NCBI GenBank assembly: GCA_964607425.1
Contig: CAZSKQ010000006.1
Coordinates: 1-64,000 of the forward strand
Length of the DNA stretch: 64,000 bases
Origin: IDS-8 sp964607425
Lineage (GTDB): Bacteria; Pseudomonadota; Gammaproteobacteria; Steroidobacterales; Woeseiaceae
Direction of reading: 5' to 3'
Shown: in pieces, positions 6,209 to 14,283 of the stretch
Layout of the letters: each line of letters begins with the position of its first letter
Numbering within the stretch: the first letter of the stretch is position 1
Position numbers and translations under genes: made by a program
The notes under the pieces: model-generated
Told to the model about the DNA's origin: nothing
Database searches by the model: none
The model's input: only the letters and a program-made list of their open reading frames with translations

Positions 6209-8371
6209 ATGAAGCTCCGATCCCATCTGCTGGTACTCACACTCGCCGTCTTGCTGCCGGTGGCCGTATTCGGAGTCGCAACCACGCTCTGGGTGGCCGA
6301 TCGCGAGAGGGCAGCATTCGAGCGGGGCGCAATCGAACGTACCCAGGCGCTGCTCACGGCGGTCGATACCGAGCTGAACGGCCACCTGACCAGCCTGCAG
6401 GGCCTGGCGACGTCGTATCCGCTCCAGCAGGGTGACCTGGAGGCGTTCCGGCGGCAGTCGGAACGCCTGCTGCCGATGCACGGGAACTGGCGTGCCATTT
6501 CCCTGCTGGCTCCCGCCGGCGAGCCGGTCCTGAGCGTAACGCGCGGTGACGGCGCGACGCAGCCAGCTCCCGCGGTCGCTCCCGTGGAGGTCGAAAGAAC
6601 CCTGCGCGACCGCAGGCCCGGCGTCAGCAACCTGAGCCTGGACGACGGCCAGCGAACCTTCAGCGTGACCGTCCCGGTAGAGGTCGGCGGCAACCTGTTC
6701 GTGCTGGGTGCCGTCGTCGATGCACAATCGATACTCGACTTGCTGACACCGCAGCGGCTGCAGCGCGACTGGGTTGCCGCGGTCCTCGACCGCGAGGGCA
6801 ACGTGGTGGCACGGACGTCGGCCGGCGGCAGCTTCCCCGGCGAGACGATCACCCGCAGTCTCCGTGAAGCCCTGCAGACCTCGAGCGAAGGCTGGATCAA
6901 TCGGAAGCACGAAGGTGCCGAGGACACGTACACCCCCTACAGCCGTTCCGCGCGTACTGGCTGGACCGTGGCGATGGCCATTCCCGCGGCCGACGTCGAG
7001 GCAATCACGAACCACACGATGCTCCTGCTCGCTGTGTGGCTTCTGTTCGCCGTCATGATTGCGGTGATGCTGGCCGCCGGCTTCAGCCGGCGCATCGCGG
7101 AACCGATCGTGGCGGTGGCGGAGGCAGCCAAAGCCCTCGGCCGGGGGACCACCGTCTCGCCGCCGACCGAGGCGCCGGTGCACGAAGTGCGCGACGTCAG
7201 CCGGGCGCTGGTCGCGTCCGCGCGTGCCGTCAGCGAGCGCGAGGAAAAACTGCGCGCGGCCGATCGCGCCAAGGACGAGTTCCTGGCGATGCTGGGGCAT
7301 GAATTGCGCAATCCGCTTGGGGCGCTGACCTCGGCAACGCAGGTTTTGAACGCCGGCCGGCGCACCAGCAAGGCCTCGACCGAGGCGGTGACCATCATCT
7401 CCCGGCAGATAGAGCACATGACCCGCATCGTCGATGACCTGCTGGATGTCGGCCGCGCCAGTTCGGGCAAGATACGCCTGAAGCTGGCGCCGCTCGACCT
7501 CGGCCGTACGATCACCGAAGCAGCGGGCACCCTGGAGCGCATCTCCAAGTTCGAGGACCTCGACGTGCGGGTCGAGGCCTCACCGGTCTGGATCCAGGGC
7601 GATGAAGCACGGTTGGAGCAGATTGCCTGCAACCTGCTGGAAAACGCCGCCAAATACACTCCGGCCGGCGGCACGATACGGGCGTCCGTGCGCCGGGAAG
7701 GCCGTGATGCGATCTTCGAGGTCGTCGATGACGGCATCGGTATCTCCACGGAGCTGCTGCCGCGGATTTTCGATCTCTTCGTGCAAGGGCAGACCTCGAT
7801 CGACCGCAGCTTCGGCGGGCTCGGTATCGGGCTGACGCTGGTGAAGCGGCTGGCCGAGCTGCACGGCGGCAGCGTCGTCGCCGAGAGCGGCGGTACGAAC
7901 AAGGGCGCGCGTTTCCTGCTGCGCTTCCCCGCGATCGACCGGCCAGCCGCCGCGGCAGTGCCGGCTCGCGGTGCCGCCAAGGCAAGTGAGCTGCGCAAGG
8001 TGCTGCTGGTCGAGGACAATGAAGACGCGCGCCACGCGCTGCTCGCCATGCTGCGCCACCACGGCTTTCGTACTTTCGCCGCCGCGGACGGGCTCGAAGG
8101 CATTTCCGTGGCGGCCGAGGTACAACCCGACGCGGCCGTGGTCGACATCGGACTGCCGCAATACGACGGTTACGAGGTCGCCCGGCAGCTACGCGGCGGC
8201 CCGGGCGGCGAACGGATGTTCCTGGTGGCGGTGACCGGCTACAGCAGCCGCCAGGTCCGCCGCATGGCAACCGACGCCGGGTTCGACGAATTCCTCATCA
8301 AGCCGGTATCGCCGGCCCATCTTGCCGAAATCATCCAGTCACGGCTGGAACCGGTAGTGCTCACCGGCTGA
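6209..8371 (+). CDS. hybrid sensor histidine kinase with receiver domain
   Basis: This 720-residue membrane kinase has TM1 (about 7-30), a periplasmic Cache-like sensor region (about 31-270), TM2 (about 271-293) and a HAMP linker. These are followed by a HisKA domain with His364 (GHELRNPLG) and a HATPase domain with N box (NLLENAAKYT) and G boxes (DDGIGIS, FGGLGIGLTL). A C-terminal receiver has phosphoacceptor Asp646 (VVDIGLPQYDGYE). It should autophosphorylate and pass phosphate through its own receiver. AAAGGA lies directly upstream of the ATG. The signal is unknown. The second kinase follows 120 bases downstream. Confidence 0.94.
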   Translation: MKLRSHLLVLTLAVLLPVAVFGVATTLWVADRERAAFERGAIERTQALLTAVDTELNGHLTSLQGLATSYPLQQGDLEAFRRQSERLLPMHGNWRAISLLAPAGEPVLSVTRGDGATQPAPAVAPVEVERTLRDRRPGVSNLSLDDGQRTFSVTVPVEVGGNLFVLGAVVDAQSILDLLTPQRLQRDWVAAVLDREGNVVARTSAGGSFPGETITRSLREALQTSSEGWINRKHEGAEDTYTPYSRSARTGWTVAMAIPAADVEAITNHTMLLLAVWLLFAVMIAVMLAAGFSRRIAEPIVAVAEAAKALGRGTTVSPPTEAPVHEVRDVSRALVASARAVSEREEKLRAADRAKDEFLAMLGHELRNPLGALTSATQVLNAGRRTSKASTEAVTIISRQIEHMTRIVDDLLDVGRASSGKIRLKLAPLDLGRTITEAAGTLERISKFEDLDVRVEASPVWIQGDEARLEQIACNLLENAAKYTPAGGTIRASVRREGRDAIFEVVDDGIGISTELLPRIFDLFVQGQTSIDRSFGGLGIGLTLVKRLAELHGGSVVAESGGTNKGARFLLRFPAIDRPAAAAVPARGAAKASELRKVLLVEDNEDARHALLAMLRHHGFRTFAAADGLEGISVAAEVQPDAAVVDIGLPQYDGYEVARQLRGGPGGERMFLVAVTGYSSRQVRRMATDAGFDEFLIKPVSPAHLAEIIQSRLEPVVLTG

Positions 8372-8491
8372 GAACTGCAGCGGCGCCGCAGCCGCACGCA
8401 CCCATGACGGCAGGCGCAGCCGCCGCGCGGTTGACCTCGGCAATGCGGGTGCCGACAATTTCAAGCCCCTTCGTACAAGGCGAGCCTCGGG

Positions 8492-10108
8492 ATGCTGAAG
8501 CGCCTGATCATCTCCGTCACGGCCACGCTGGTGATCGCGGCGGCAACGGTGGCCACCTGGCAGATACTGAAGAGCACGAACGAAGCACAACGGGCACGGA
8601 TTGCCGAGTCGGAATCCCGCGCTGCCCGCGCCCAGCTCATCCGCAACGTCGACATGATGCTGCACGCACTGCGGAACGTGCAGACCTACTGGTCGGAATA
8701 TGCCCACCTGCCACCGGAGGAGCGGGCGGCGGAGACCGGCATCGATCTCGTCTACTTCGACGGCGTCGAAATGATTCTCTGGCAGGACGACGCGCGCGGC
8801 ATCCATTACGTCCGTACTCCCGAGCATCCGGAGTTCGATTACCGGCCCACCGATGCGGAATGGGCAGCGGCACGTGCCATGCTCGCGCGCTCCGACGACG
8901 TTGAGGACGAAGCGATACTCGGACCTTTCATCGGCGCGAACGGCAACCCCGTGTACGAAGTGCACCTCGTGGGGCGCGAGGGTGTGCTGATCGCGGTCGT
9001 GGACGCCTGGCAGTCGTTCGAAGCCATGTTGAGCAACGTGTCGCCCGGCTACTCCGTTTCGGTCTGGTGGGACGACGTACTCCTGTACCAGCGCGGCGAA
9101 CCCGCGAGCGACCTCCCGGAAAACGGGAGCCACGCCGGCATGATCCGCACATCCGTGGGCACCTTGTGGAAAGTCATCCACTCGCCCACCCGGGAACTGG
9201 CGCTGTCGACCTCGACCCCGGCGCTGCCGGCCCTGTTGTTTTCGGGGCTGGCGATTGCCGTCCTCGTCGGCCTGCTCCTGTTCGAGAACGGGCGCGCCCG
9301 GTCGCGGGCACGAGCGGCCGAGGTGGCCGAAGAGCGGCTGGGGGAGCTCAACCGCAGCCTCGAGGAACAGATCGCGGAGCGTACCAGGGAGCTGGCCGAT
9401 CGCTCGGCCGATCTCGGCACGATCACCGATTCCGTGGCCCACGACCTCCGGAATCCACTGAACTCCATCTCGGTCAATACCCAGCTGCTCGAGCAGCAGT
9501 ACCGGGAAGTACTGGGCGAAGAAGGCGCGACGGCGCTGCAGCGAACCGCCGCCGGGGTCAAGCGGATGACCGAGATCCTCGATCGGCTGCTCGGGTTATC
9601 CATCATCTCGCACGCAACCTTCCGGCGGGAGCGGGTCGATTTGCGGGAAATGGTCACGGACATCTTCCAGGAGCTCGCGGCCACCGAGCCCCCGCCCGCG
9701 GTCCACTGCAACGTCGGCGACTTGCCCGAGGCGGATGCCGATCCGACCCTGGTGCGCACGCTCGCGATGAACCTGCTCGGTAACGCCCTCAAGTACACGC
9801 GCCACAAGCACGACCGGCAGATCGAGGTTGGCTATGAAATGCGCGGTGGTGTGCCGATCTATCGCGTGCGAGACAACGGCATCGGCTTCGACGGCGAAGG
9901 CGGCCGGCGGATGTTCCGGGCGTTCGAGCGCCTCGGGCGCGATGGGGGCTCGGAGGAAGGCCTGGGACTGGGGCTGAACATCGCGGTGCGGGTCGTGCGC
10001 CGGCACGATGGGCGGATCTGGGCCGAGAGCAAGCCGGGGGAAGGCGCGACTTTCTACTTCACGCTGGAACCGTACGCGGGAGCGCGATACTTCAATCCTG
10101 CCGGATGA
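8492..10108 (+). CDS. membrane sensor histidine kinase
   Basis: This 538-residue kinase has an N-terminal transmembrane helix (about 5-24), a periplasmic sensor of about 200 residues, a second helix (about 240-262) and a coiled coil (EERLGELNRSLEEQIAERTRELADR). The HisKA domain carries His317 (VAHDLRNPLN) and the HATPase domain has N box (NLLGNALKYT) and DNGIGFD/GLGLGLNIA G boxes. No receiver is attached, so it needs a separate partner. Candidates nearby are the lone receiver at 924-1325, the GGDEF regulator and the NtrC-type regulator. Its 3' end overlaps the convergent gene by 17 bases. Confidence 0.92.
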   Translation: MLKRLIISVTATLVIAAATVATWQILKSTNEAQRARIAESESRAARAQLIRNVDMMLHALRNVQTYWSEYAHLPPEERAAETGIDLVYFDGVEMILWQDDARGIHYVRTPEHPEFDYRPTDAEWAAARAMLARSDDVEDEAILGPFIGANGNPVYEVHLVGREGVLIAVVDAWQSFEAMLSNVSPGYSVSVWWDDVLLYQRGEPASDLPENGSHAGMIRTSVGTLWKVIHSPTRELALSTSTPALPALLFSGLAIAVLVGLLLFENGRARSRARAAEVAEERLGELNRSLEEQIAERTRELADRSADLGTITDSVAHDLRNPLNSISVNTQLLEQQYREVLGEEGATALQRTAAGVKRMTEILDRLLGLSIISHATFRRERVDLREMVTDIFQELAATEPPPAVHCNVGDLPEADADPTLVRTLAMNLLGNALKYTRHKHDRQIEVGYEMRGGVPIYRVRDNGIGFDGEGGRRMFRAFERLGRDGGSEEGLGLGLNIAVRVVRRHDGRIWAESKPGEGATFYFTLEPYAGARYFNPAG

Positions 10109-10484
10109 AGGGCTCCGCGGCCGATCCATCTACATCCATAAGGGCGGCGGGCGGAGCGTCGTCCGGGTGCAGCAAGGCGCCGGACAGGAGTGCGCCCGCA
10201 ACCTTGATGGCGGCGGCGCCGGCGGGACCCTGCAGCCAGCGGCCAAAGCCGCCGCCGCGTTCCCGCCGCCGCTCATCGGCTGCCGGGAGGCCATGACTTG
10301 CCCCGTGGCGCGAGCGCGCGCCGAGGACGACGCCCGCACCGAAGCACAGGGCGAGGCCCGGCGGCGAGCCGATCCGGCGCCGCAGGATCTCGTAGCCGCG
10401 TTTGGCGCGTGCATTGCGTTCGCCGCGCAACCGCAGCGCCGCGGCCGCCAGCCGGTCCGCGTCGGTTTTCAGGTGCCCGAACAC
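10092..10484 (-). CDS. YqjK-like third gene of a YqjD/YqjE-type operon
   Basis: The likely product is 130 residues from a GTG at 10484, ten bases after the stop of the YqjE-like gene. A longer frame from 10559 would overlap that gene. It contains an Arg/Ala-rich helical start (HLKTDADRLAAAALRLRGERNARAKRGYEILRRR) and short hydrophobic stretches (LALCFGAGVVLG and AAIKVAGALLSGALL). Position after DUF883 and YqjE-like genes matches yqjK in the E. coli yqjDEK operon. Sequence similarity is weak and the call rests on order and composition. Confidence 0.6.
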   Translation of the reverse strand: MFGHLKTDADRLAAAALRLRGERNARAKRGYEILRRRIGSPPGLALCFGAGVVLGARSRHGASHGLPAADERRRERGGGFGRWLQGPAGAAAIKVAGALLSGALLHPDDAPPAALMDVDGSAAEPFIRQD

Positions 10485-10494
10485 GGCCTGCGGT

Positions 10495-10896
10495 TCACGG
10501 CAGCAGCCGCCGCGTCCGGGGGAAGCCGAGATTGGGCGCGAGGTGCGCATACCAGGCACGGCAGGCCCACACGCCCGCGAGATTGAGGAGCACGGCCAGC
10601 GCCAGTGCCAGCCACACGGGCAGGCCGGCCTGGACCGCGAGCCAGATGCCCAGCGCCACGAGGCAGAGCCAGCTGATAATCAGCAGCGCGAGTGCCAGCA
10701 CGGCCGCGGCCAGGATGGCGAGGGCAGACGAAAGCGTCAGCCGGGCTTCGGCGGCGGCCGTGGCGGCCACCGTCTGCACATGGCGGATTGCCGCGTCGCC
10801 GGCCGCGTACAGCTCGGCCGCCAGCGACTGGGGGTTCGTGGCGGTGGAGCTGGAGGGTTGTCCGGTCGGCTCGTCGCGCCCCGGCTGGCCTGGCAT
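10495..10896 (-). CDS. YqjE-like (phage holin family, DUF1469) membrane protein
   Basis: This 133-residue protein has a hydrophilic start, an amphipathic helix (AAELYAAGDAAIRHVQTVAA) and two long transmembrane segments (LTLSSALAILAAAVLALALLIISWLCLVAL and WLALALAVLLNLAGVWACRAW). This is the layout of the YqjE/holin_X family. It lies between a DUF883 protein and a YqjK-like frame, the same order as yqjDEK, which in E. coli encodes inner-membrane, stress-phase proteins. Translation probably begins at 10896, 21 bases after the DUF883 stop. Confidence 0.82.
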   Translation of the reverse strand: MPGQPGRDEPTGQPSSSTATNPQSLAAELYAAGDAAIRHVQTVAATAAAEARLTLSSALAILAAAVLALALLIISWLCLVALGIWLAVQAGLPVWLALALAVLLNLAGVWACRAWYAHLAPNLGFPRTRRLLP

Positions 10897-10917
10897 GATC
10901 CGCGGGGCAGCGGCGCG

Positions 10918-11220
10918 TCAGCGGCTGAACAGCCGCGAGAGAATGACACCGGCCGCGAAGGCAATGCCGGCGGCGGCCAGGGGATTTTCCTTCGTGTACT
11001 CCCGCAGGTGGTCCACGGCGCGTTCCGCTACGACGCGGGCCTCCTCGCCGGCTTCCCGCAACCGCTGCTCCCCGGAAGCAGCGGCGGCACGCAGGCTTTC
11101 TTCGTCAGTGCCACCTGCCCCCGGCGTGCCGGCGGCGCCCTCTCCGGCTGCGGCCGAGCCCGGGTCCGGTTGCGCCTCGAAGCCCGGCGGCCGCCCGGGC
11201 CCTTCGGGACCTGGGTTCAT
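10918..11220 (-). CDS. DUF883 (YqjD/ElaB-like) protein
   Basis: This 100-residue protein has a Pro/Gly-rich N terminus, an amphipathic helix (EQRLREAGEEARVVAERAVDHLREYTKENPLAA) and a single C-terminal transmembrane anchor (AGIAFAAGVILSRLFSR). These are the signatures of YqjD/ElaB/YgaM proteins, which tether ribosomes to the inner membrane in stationary-phase E. coli. The ATG follows a GAGAGGAACG stretch. It lies 54 bases after the PRC-barrel lipoprotein gene and so probably shares its sigma54 promoter. Confidence 0.9.
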   Translation of the reverse strand: MNPGPEGPGRPPGFEAQPDPGSAAAGEGAAGTPGAGGTDEESLRAAAASGEQRLREAGEEARVVAERAVDHLREYTKENPLAAAGIAFAAGVILSRLFSR

Positions 11221-11274
11221 ATCGTTCCTCTCGCGCAGTCGGGCGACGCAGACTCGCCTGCGCCGCCGCCACGG

Positions 11275-11901
11275 TTACTGGGTCATGTCCTGGGTCGGGG
11301 TTTCGCCCGATTCGCTAACCGGCTGGTACTCTCCCGGCGAATACTCGGTTTTCGTCTGGAGCATCTCGCGCGTGAGGTCGCTCTCCAGCCGGTCCTGGCC
11401 GCCGGAGGCTGCCTGGAGCTCGTTTAATCCTATGACGACGCTCTTCTGCCCGACCCCAAGGAAGCCGCCTACATCCACTACCGCGTATTTCTGGCTGCCC
11501 GCGGTGTCCTGCACGACTTCCTGTACCTGGCCAATCTCTTCGCCGTCGGCGCTCACGACCGTCATACCGACAATCTCATCCGTGCTCATGGATGCAAGGT
11601 CCTGGCCGCCGCCGGACATCCCGCCCTGTTGCTGCGACCGGTCGCTGCCGAGCAAGGGGTCTTCGGGCGACGTCGACTGGTCCGGACTGCCGGTGGAATA
11701 CGGGTCGTCCGTGGTCGTACCGCCGGCCGAGCCCGTCTCGCCCCCTGTCGAATCGTCCGGCTCATACATCGCCATGTTGTCGGAAGACTGGTCCTGCGTC
11801 GCCGGTGAACCGGGATCCTGCTGCTGATTGCCCGCGTCGCACCCGGCCAGTGCGAGCAGCGCGCTCCCTGCCCATATTGCCAAATATCCTTTGCTACTCA
11901 T
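11275..11901 (-). CDS. PRC-barrel domain lipoprotein
   Basis: This 208-residue protein has a lipoprotein signal ending in LAGC (Cys about 21), a long low-complexity Ser/Gly/Asp/Gln linker (about 25-100) and a PRC-barrel domain (about 103-165, STDEIVGMTVVSADGEEIGQVQEVV). An acidic C-terminal tail follows. It is likely an outer-membrane-anchored periplasmic protein induced by stress. The start at 11901 was chosen because the signal peptide begins there. It is the first gene of a run that continues with DUF883, YqjE-like and YqjK-like genes. Confidence 0.88.
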   Translation of the reverse strand: MSSKGYLAIWAGSALLALAGCDAGNQQQDPGSPATQDQSSDNMAMYEPDDSTGGETGSAGGTTTDDPYSTGSPDQSTSPEDPLLGSDRSQQQGGMSGGGQDLASMSTDEIVGMTVVSADGEEIGQVQEVVQDTAGSQKYAVVDVGGFLGVGQKSVVIGLNELQAASGGQDRLESDLTREMLQTKTEYSPGEYQPVSESGETPTQDMTQ

Positions 11902-11996
11902 GTTGAACTCCCTGCTGCGTGTGAAGACGTTGCGACCATTACTGCCTACAACACCGTTTATCTGCTGCCCGATACAACAAACAACCACTCTCAAAT

Positions 11997-12015
11997 AAGC
12001 AATTAACGTGCCATT
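11997..12015 (-). promoter_or_regulatory. sigma54 promoter of the PRC-barrel/DUF883/YqjE-like operon
   Basis: On the minus strand it reads AATGGCACGTTAATTGCTT, an exact TGGCAC-N5-TTGC with GG-N10-GC. The ATG is about 95 bases downstream. Confidence 0.85.
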
Positions 12016-12119
12016 CGAAAGCCGCGCGAGGGCAGCGGCAGCGACGGCGGCGCCTTGCCGGGTGCGTGCCGGGACGGTAAACCGGCATCCGGGCGGCGCT
12101 TCCTGCCAACACGGAATGT

Positions 12120-12144
12120 AATTCTTGCAAGACGTGTAAGAATT
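12120..12144. repeat. inverted repeat, possible enhancer site
   Basis: The arms AATTCTTGCA and TGTAAGAATT pair at 9 of 10 positions around 5 bases. It lies about 105 bp upstream of the sigma54 promoter at 11997-12015, a normal distance for an NtrC-type activator site. It shares the TGTAAG half-site with other promoters here. Confidence 0.5.
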
Positions 12145-12331
12145 GGAGGCTGGAAAATGCGGGGCGGGGGTCGCCCGGCGCGCAGACATTGCGGCTGCGC
12201 GCTCGGCGGTCTATGGGACAGGGGGCAAGATGCCGCTCGGGGTCTTTACGCGGAATACCGGCAAGATGCCCGGGTGACGATTCGGAGGCCCGCGCTCCTG
12301 GAGGTCCGCGAATCCGGACATCACGATCCGC

Positions 12332-12550
12332 TCAGTGCACCCGGGCGGTGAACTCGTTCGTGATGATGCGGTCTTCTTCCGCGCCGCCGGGAAGCGCGGA
12401 CGAACGCTTGCGCGCCGGATCGGCCGCGGATGCCTTGTTCGAATCTTCCTCGGGGGTGTCTTTGCCGAGCTCTGCGCGAATCTGCTTTTCCAGGTTCAGC
12501 AGATGTTCCAGAATTGCCGACCTCCTGGACTTGCTCAACCGTTTGATCAT
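12332..12550 (-). CDS. small hydrophilic stress-associated protein of unknown family
   Basis: This 72-residue protein begins MIKRLSKSRRSAILEHLLNLEKQIRAELGKDTPEED and is highly charged, mostly helical at its N terminus and disordered at its C terminus. No family is recognised. The gene is well supported by a strong AAGGAGT ribosome site and an exact sigma54 promoter 43 bases upstream of the ATG. It should be cytoplasmic. Confidence 0.75.
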   Translation of the reverse strand: MIKRLSKSRRSAILEHLLNLEKQIRAELGKDTPEEDSNKASAADPARKRSSALPGGAEEDRIITNEFTARVH

Positions 12551-12592
12551 CGTCTGGACTCCTTGAAGCCTGTGTTGCGACTACCCATGAGG

Positions 12593-12610
12593 GAGCAATT
12601 ACCGTGCCAG
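12593..12610 (-). promoter_or_regulatory. sigma54 promoter of the 72-residue protein gene
   Basis: On the minus strand it reads CTGGCACGGTAATTGCTC, exact TGGCAC-N5-TTGC with GG-N10-GC. It is almost identical to the promoter at 11997-12015. Confidence 0.85.
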
Positions 12611-12661
12611 CGACGCAATGACAGCTTCTCTTGCGCATCGGTATCGCACGCCGCAACGCGC

Positions 12662-12689
12662 TTGAAAAAAATGCCGCCGACGGTAATCC
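12662..12689 (+). promoter_or_regulatory. possible sigma70 promoter of the M28 peptidase
   Basis: TTGAAA and TAATCC hexamers are separated by 16 bases, about 30 bases before the start codon at 12717. This is a plausible housekeeping promoter. Confidence 0.4.
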
Positions 12690-12716
12690 TTGCAAAAAAG
12701 CCTGCGGGGAAACGAA

Positions 12717-14195
12717 ATGCCGAGGAGAGTCACCGCGATCGTCGCCTGCGTGTGCTGGGCGGCCCTGCCCGCCGCTATCGCGCATGCGGACGAGGAAACC
12801 GACAGCCTGGTCGCGGCCATGCTGGGCGATACGCCGATCATCGGCGACCTGCGTGAGCTCACGGACACGATCGGCGGGCGCGCAACCGGAACGCCGGCCA
12901 ACGAAGAGGCGGTGGAGTGGGCGCTGGAGACGTTCCAGGGCGCGGGCGTCACTGCCGTGGCCGAGCCGTTCGTCATGCCGATGCGCTGGCACGAACGGCA
13001 GTCGAGCGCAACGATCACGGGCGACGTGGAGTTCGCCGCGCAGGTCGTCGCAAAGCCGTTTTCGACGGCTACTCCGCCCGCCGGGTTGCGCGCGCCGCTG
13101 GTGGATGCCGGCCTGGGCACAGAGGAGGATTTCGAGCGCCTGGGGAACCGCGCCGCCGATAGCTGGGCGCTGGTCGCAACACCGGTGCTGGACGACGTCG
13201 CCGGACTGGCGGGACTCTTCGCAGGCTACGGCAATGCCGCGGCGGTGGAAGGGAGGGCAGTGGACGCGGGCGTAGCCGGTCTCGTGTTCATGTCGTCGCG
13301 GCCGCAAAATCTCCTGTACCGGCTCTTCGCCAGTCGCGGGATCGATAACACCCTGCCGATTCTCGTCATGGAGCGGGAACAGGCCGAGCGCGCGCAGCGC
13401 CTGCTGCGGAAGGGTCGCGGCCTCGAGCTGCAAGCCACGATAGACGTCGAGCGCGAGGCAGGCTACGAGGCGCGCAACGTGATCGGTGAGATCCGCGGCG
13501 ACGAACGCGGGGATGAAATCGTGGTGTTTGGCGCACACCTGGATTCCTTCGATCTGGGCACGGGCGCGCTGGACAACGGCGCCAACGTGGCCATGCTCAT
13601 TGACGTGGCACGCCAGATTCGCCGCCTCGGCCTGGTGCCGGCGCGGACCATCCGGTTCGCGCTGTGGAACGGCGAGGAGCAGGGGCTCATCGGCTCATGG
13701 CGCTACACGGAGCAGCACGCGGACCAGTTGGACGATCACGTCGTCGCCGCTTCCTTTGACATCGGCACCGGGGCAATCACCGGCTTTTTCACCAACGGGC
13801 GGGAAGCACTGGTTCCGATGGTGGATCGCGCGCTGCAGCCGGTGGCGGGACTCGGGCCGTACACGCAGGTCAACCTGCCCGTGGTCGGCACGGATAATTT
13901 CGACTTCCTGATCCAGGGCGTGCCGAACTTGATCGCGATCCAGGCGGACGCCAATTACGCGTCCAACTACCACGCGGAATCCGACACGTTCGACAAGGTC
14001 GACCAGCAGCAGCTGAAACTGAACTCGGCCATTGCCGCGGCTCTCATCTGGGGCTTTGCCAACGGCAGCGAGCGCCTTCCGCGCCACACGCACGCCGACA
14101 TAGCGGAACTGATCGAGAGCACGGATCTCGAACAGCAGATGCAGAACTTTGGCGTGTGGGACGACTGGGCCTCCGGCCAGCGCGGCCTGCATTAG
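12717..14195 (+). CDS. exported M28-family zinc metallopeptidase
   Basis: This 492-residue protein has a signal peptide (cleavage after AHA, about residue 24), a protease-associated-like insert (about 110-240) and an M28 aminopeptidase/carboxypeptidase Q-like domain (about 245-470). Zinc and catalytic residues are visible: His274 and Asp276 (GAHLDS), Asp286 (ALDNGAN), the Glu pair in WNGEEQG, Asp in SFDIGTG and His in NYHAESD. It should release amino acids from peptides in the periplasm. The ATG at 12717 was preferred over 12690 because GGGGAAACGA precedes it. Confidence 0.93.
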   Translation: MPRRVTAIVACVCWAALPAAIAHADEETDSLVAAMLGDTPIIGDLRELTDTIGGRATGTPANEEAVEWALETFQGAGVTAVAEPFVMPMRWHERQSSATITGDVEFAAQVVAKPFSTATPPAGLRAPLVDAGLGTEEDFERLGNRAADSWALVATPVLDDVAGLAGLFAGYGNAAAVEGRAVDAGVAGLVFMSSRPQNLLYRLFASRGIDNTLPILVMEREQAERAQRLLRKGRGLELQATIDVEREAGYEARNVIGEIRGDERGDEIVVFGAHLDSFDLGTGALDNGANVAMLIDVARQIRRLGLVPARTIRFALWNGEEQGLIGSWRYTEQHADQLDDHVVAASFDIGTGAITGFFTNGREALVPMVDRALQPVAGLGPYTQVNLPVVGTDNFDFLIQGVPNLIAIQADANYASNYHAESDTFDKVDQQQLKLNSAIAAALIWGFANGSERLPRHTHADIAELIESTDLEQQMQNFGVWDDWASGQRGLH

Positions 14196-14215
14196 ACCCG
14201 GTGCGCCGACCGGCC

Positions 14216-14283
14216 GTGGGAGCGCGTACCGCGCGCGATGCCACGGCGGCGGGTTGGGCATCGCGCGCCATGCGCGCTCCTAC
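14216..14283. repeat. pair of inverted REP-like elements (BIME-like)
   Basis: A 27-bp unit at 14216-14242 (GTGGGAGCGCG...CGCGATGCC) and its inverted counterpart at 14257-14283 flank a 14-base spacer between two convergent genes. The second unit overlaps the stop of the NYN gene. A second such pair is at 61131-61199. The core resembles the GTAGGAGCG REP family of gammaproteobacteria. Confidence 0.75.

Larger units (their letters stand above)
11902..12331. other. 430-bp regulatory intergenic region
   Basis: It contains the sigma54 promoter at 11997-12015 (minus strand) and an upstream inverted repeat at 12120-12144. A 64-codon plus-strand frame starting at 12157 after GGAGG is present but looks unlike protein-coding sequence. 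No other gene is visible. Confidence 0.6.

Noticed and set aside
5723..7417. 564-codon minus-strand frame opposite the hybrid kinase gene
   Set aside because: It is a GC-rich shadow of the kinase coding strand. The product has no domains and the kinase on the other strand is certain.
10680..10697. Minus-strand TGGCAC-N5-CTGC inside the YqjE-like gene
   Set aside because: It lies inside a coding region about 200 bases before any start and the -12 element is imperfect; probably chance.
10298..11827. 509-codon plus-strand frame opposite the DUF883/YqjE/PRC genes
   Set aside because: It lies antisense to three recognisable proteins and is dominated by Arg/Ser/Pro runs typical of antisense frames in high-GC DNA.
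12157..12351. 64-codon plus-strand frame after GGAGG
   Set aside because: A ribosome-like site is present, but the residues look random (many Arg/Gly/His) and the frame runs into the convergent gene. It is more likely regulatory sequence.
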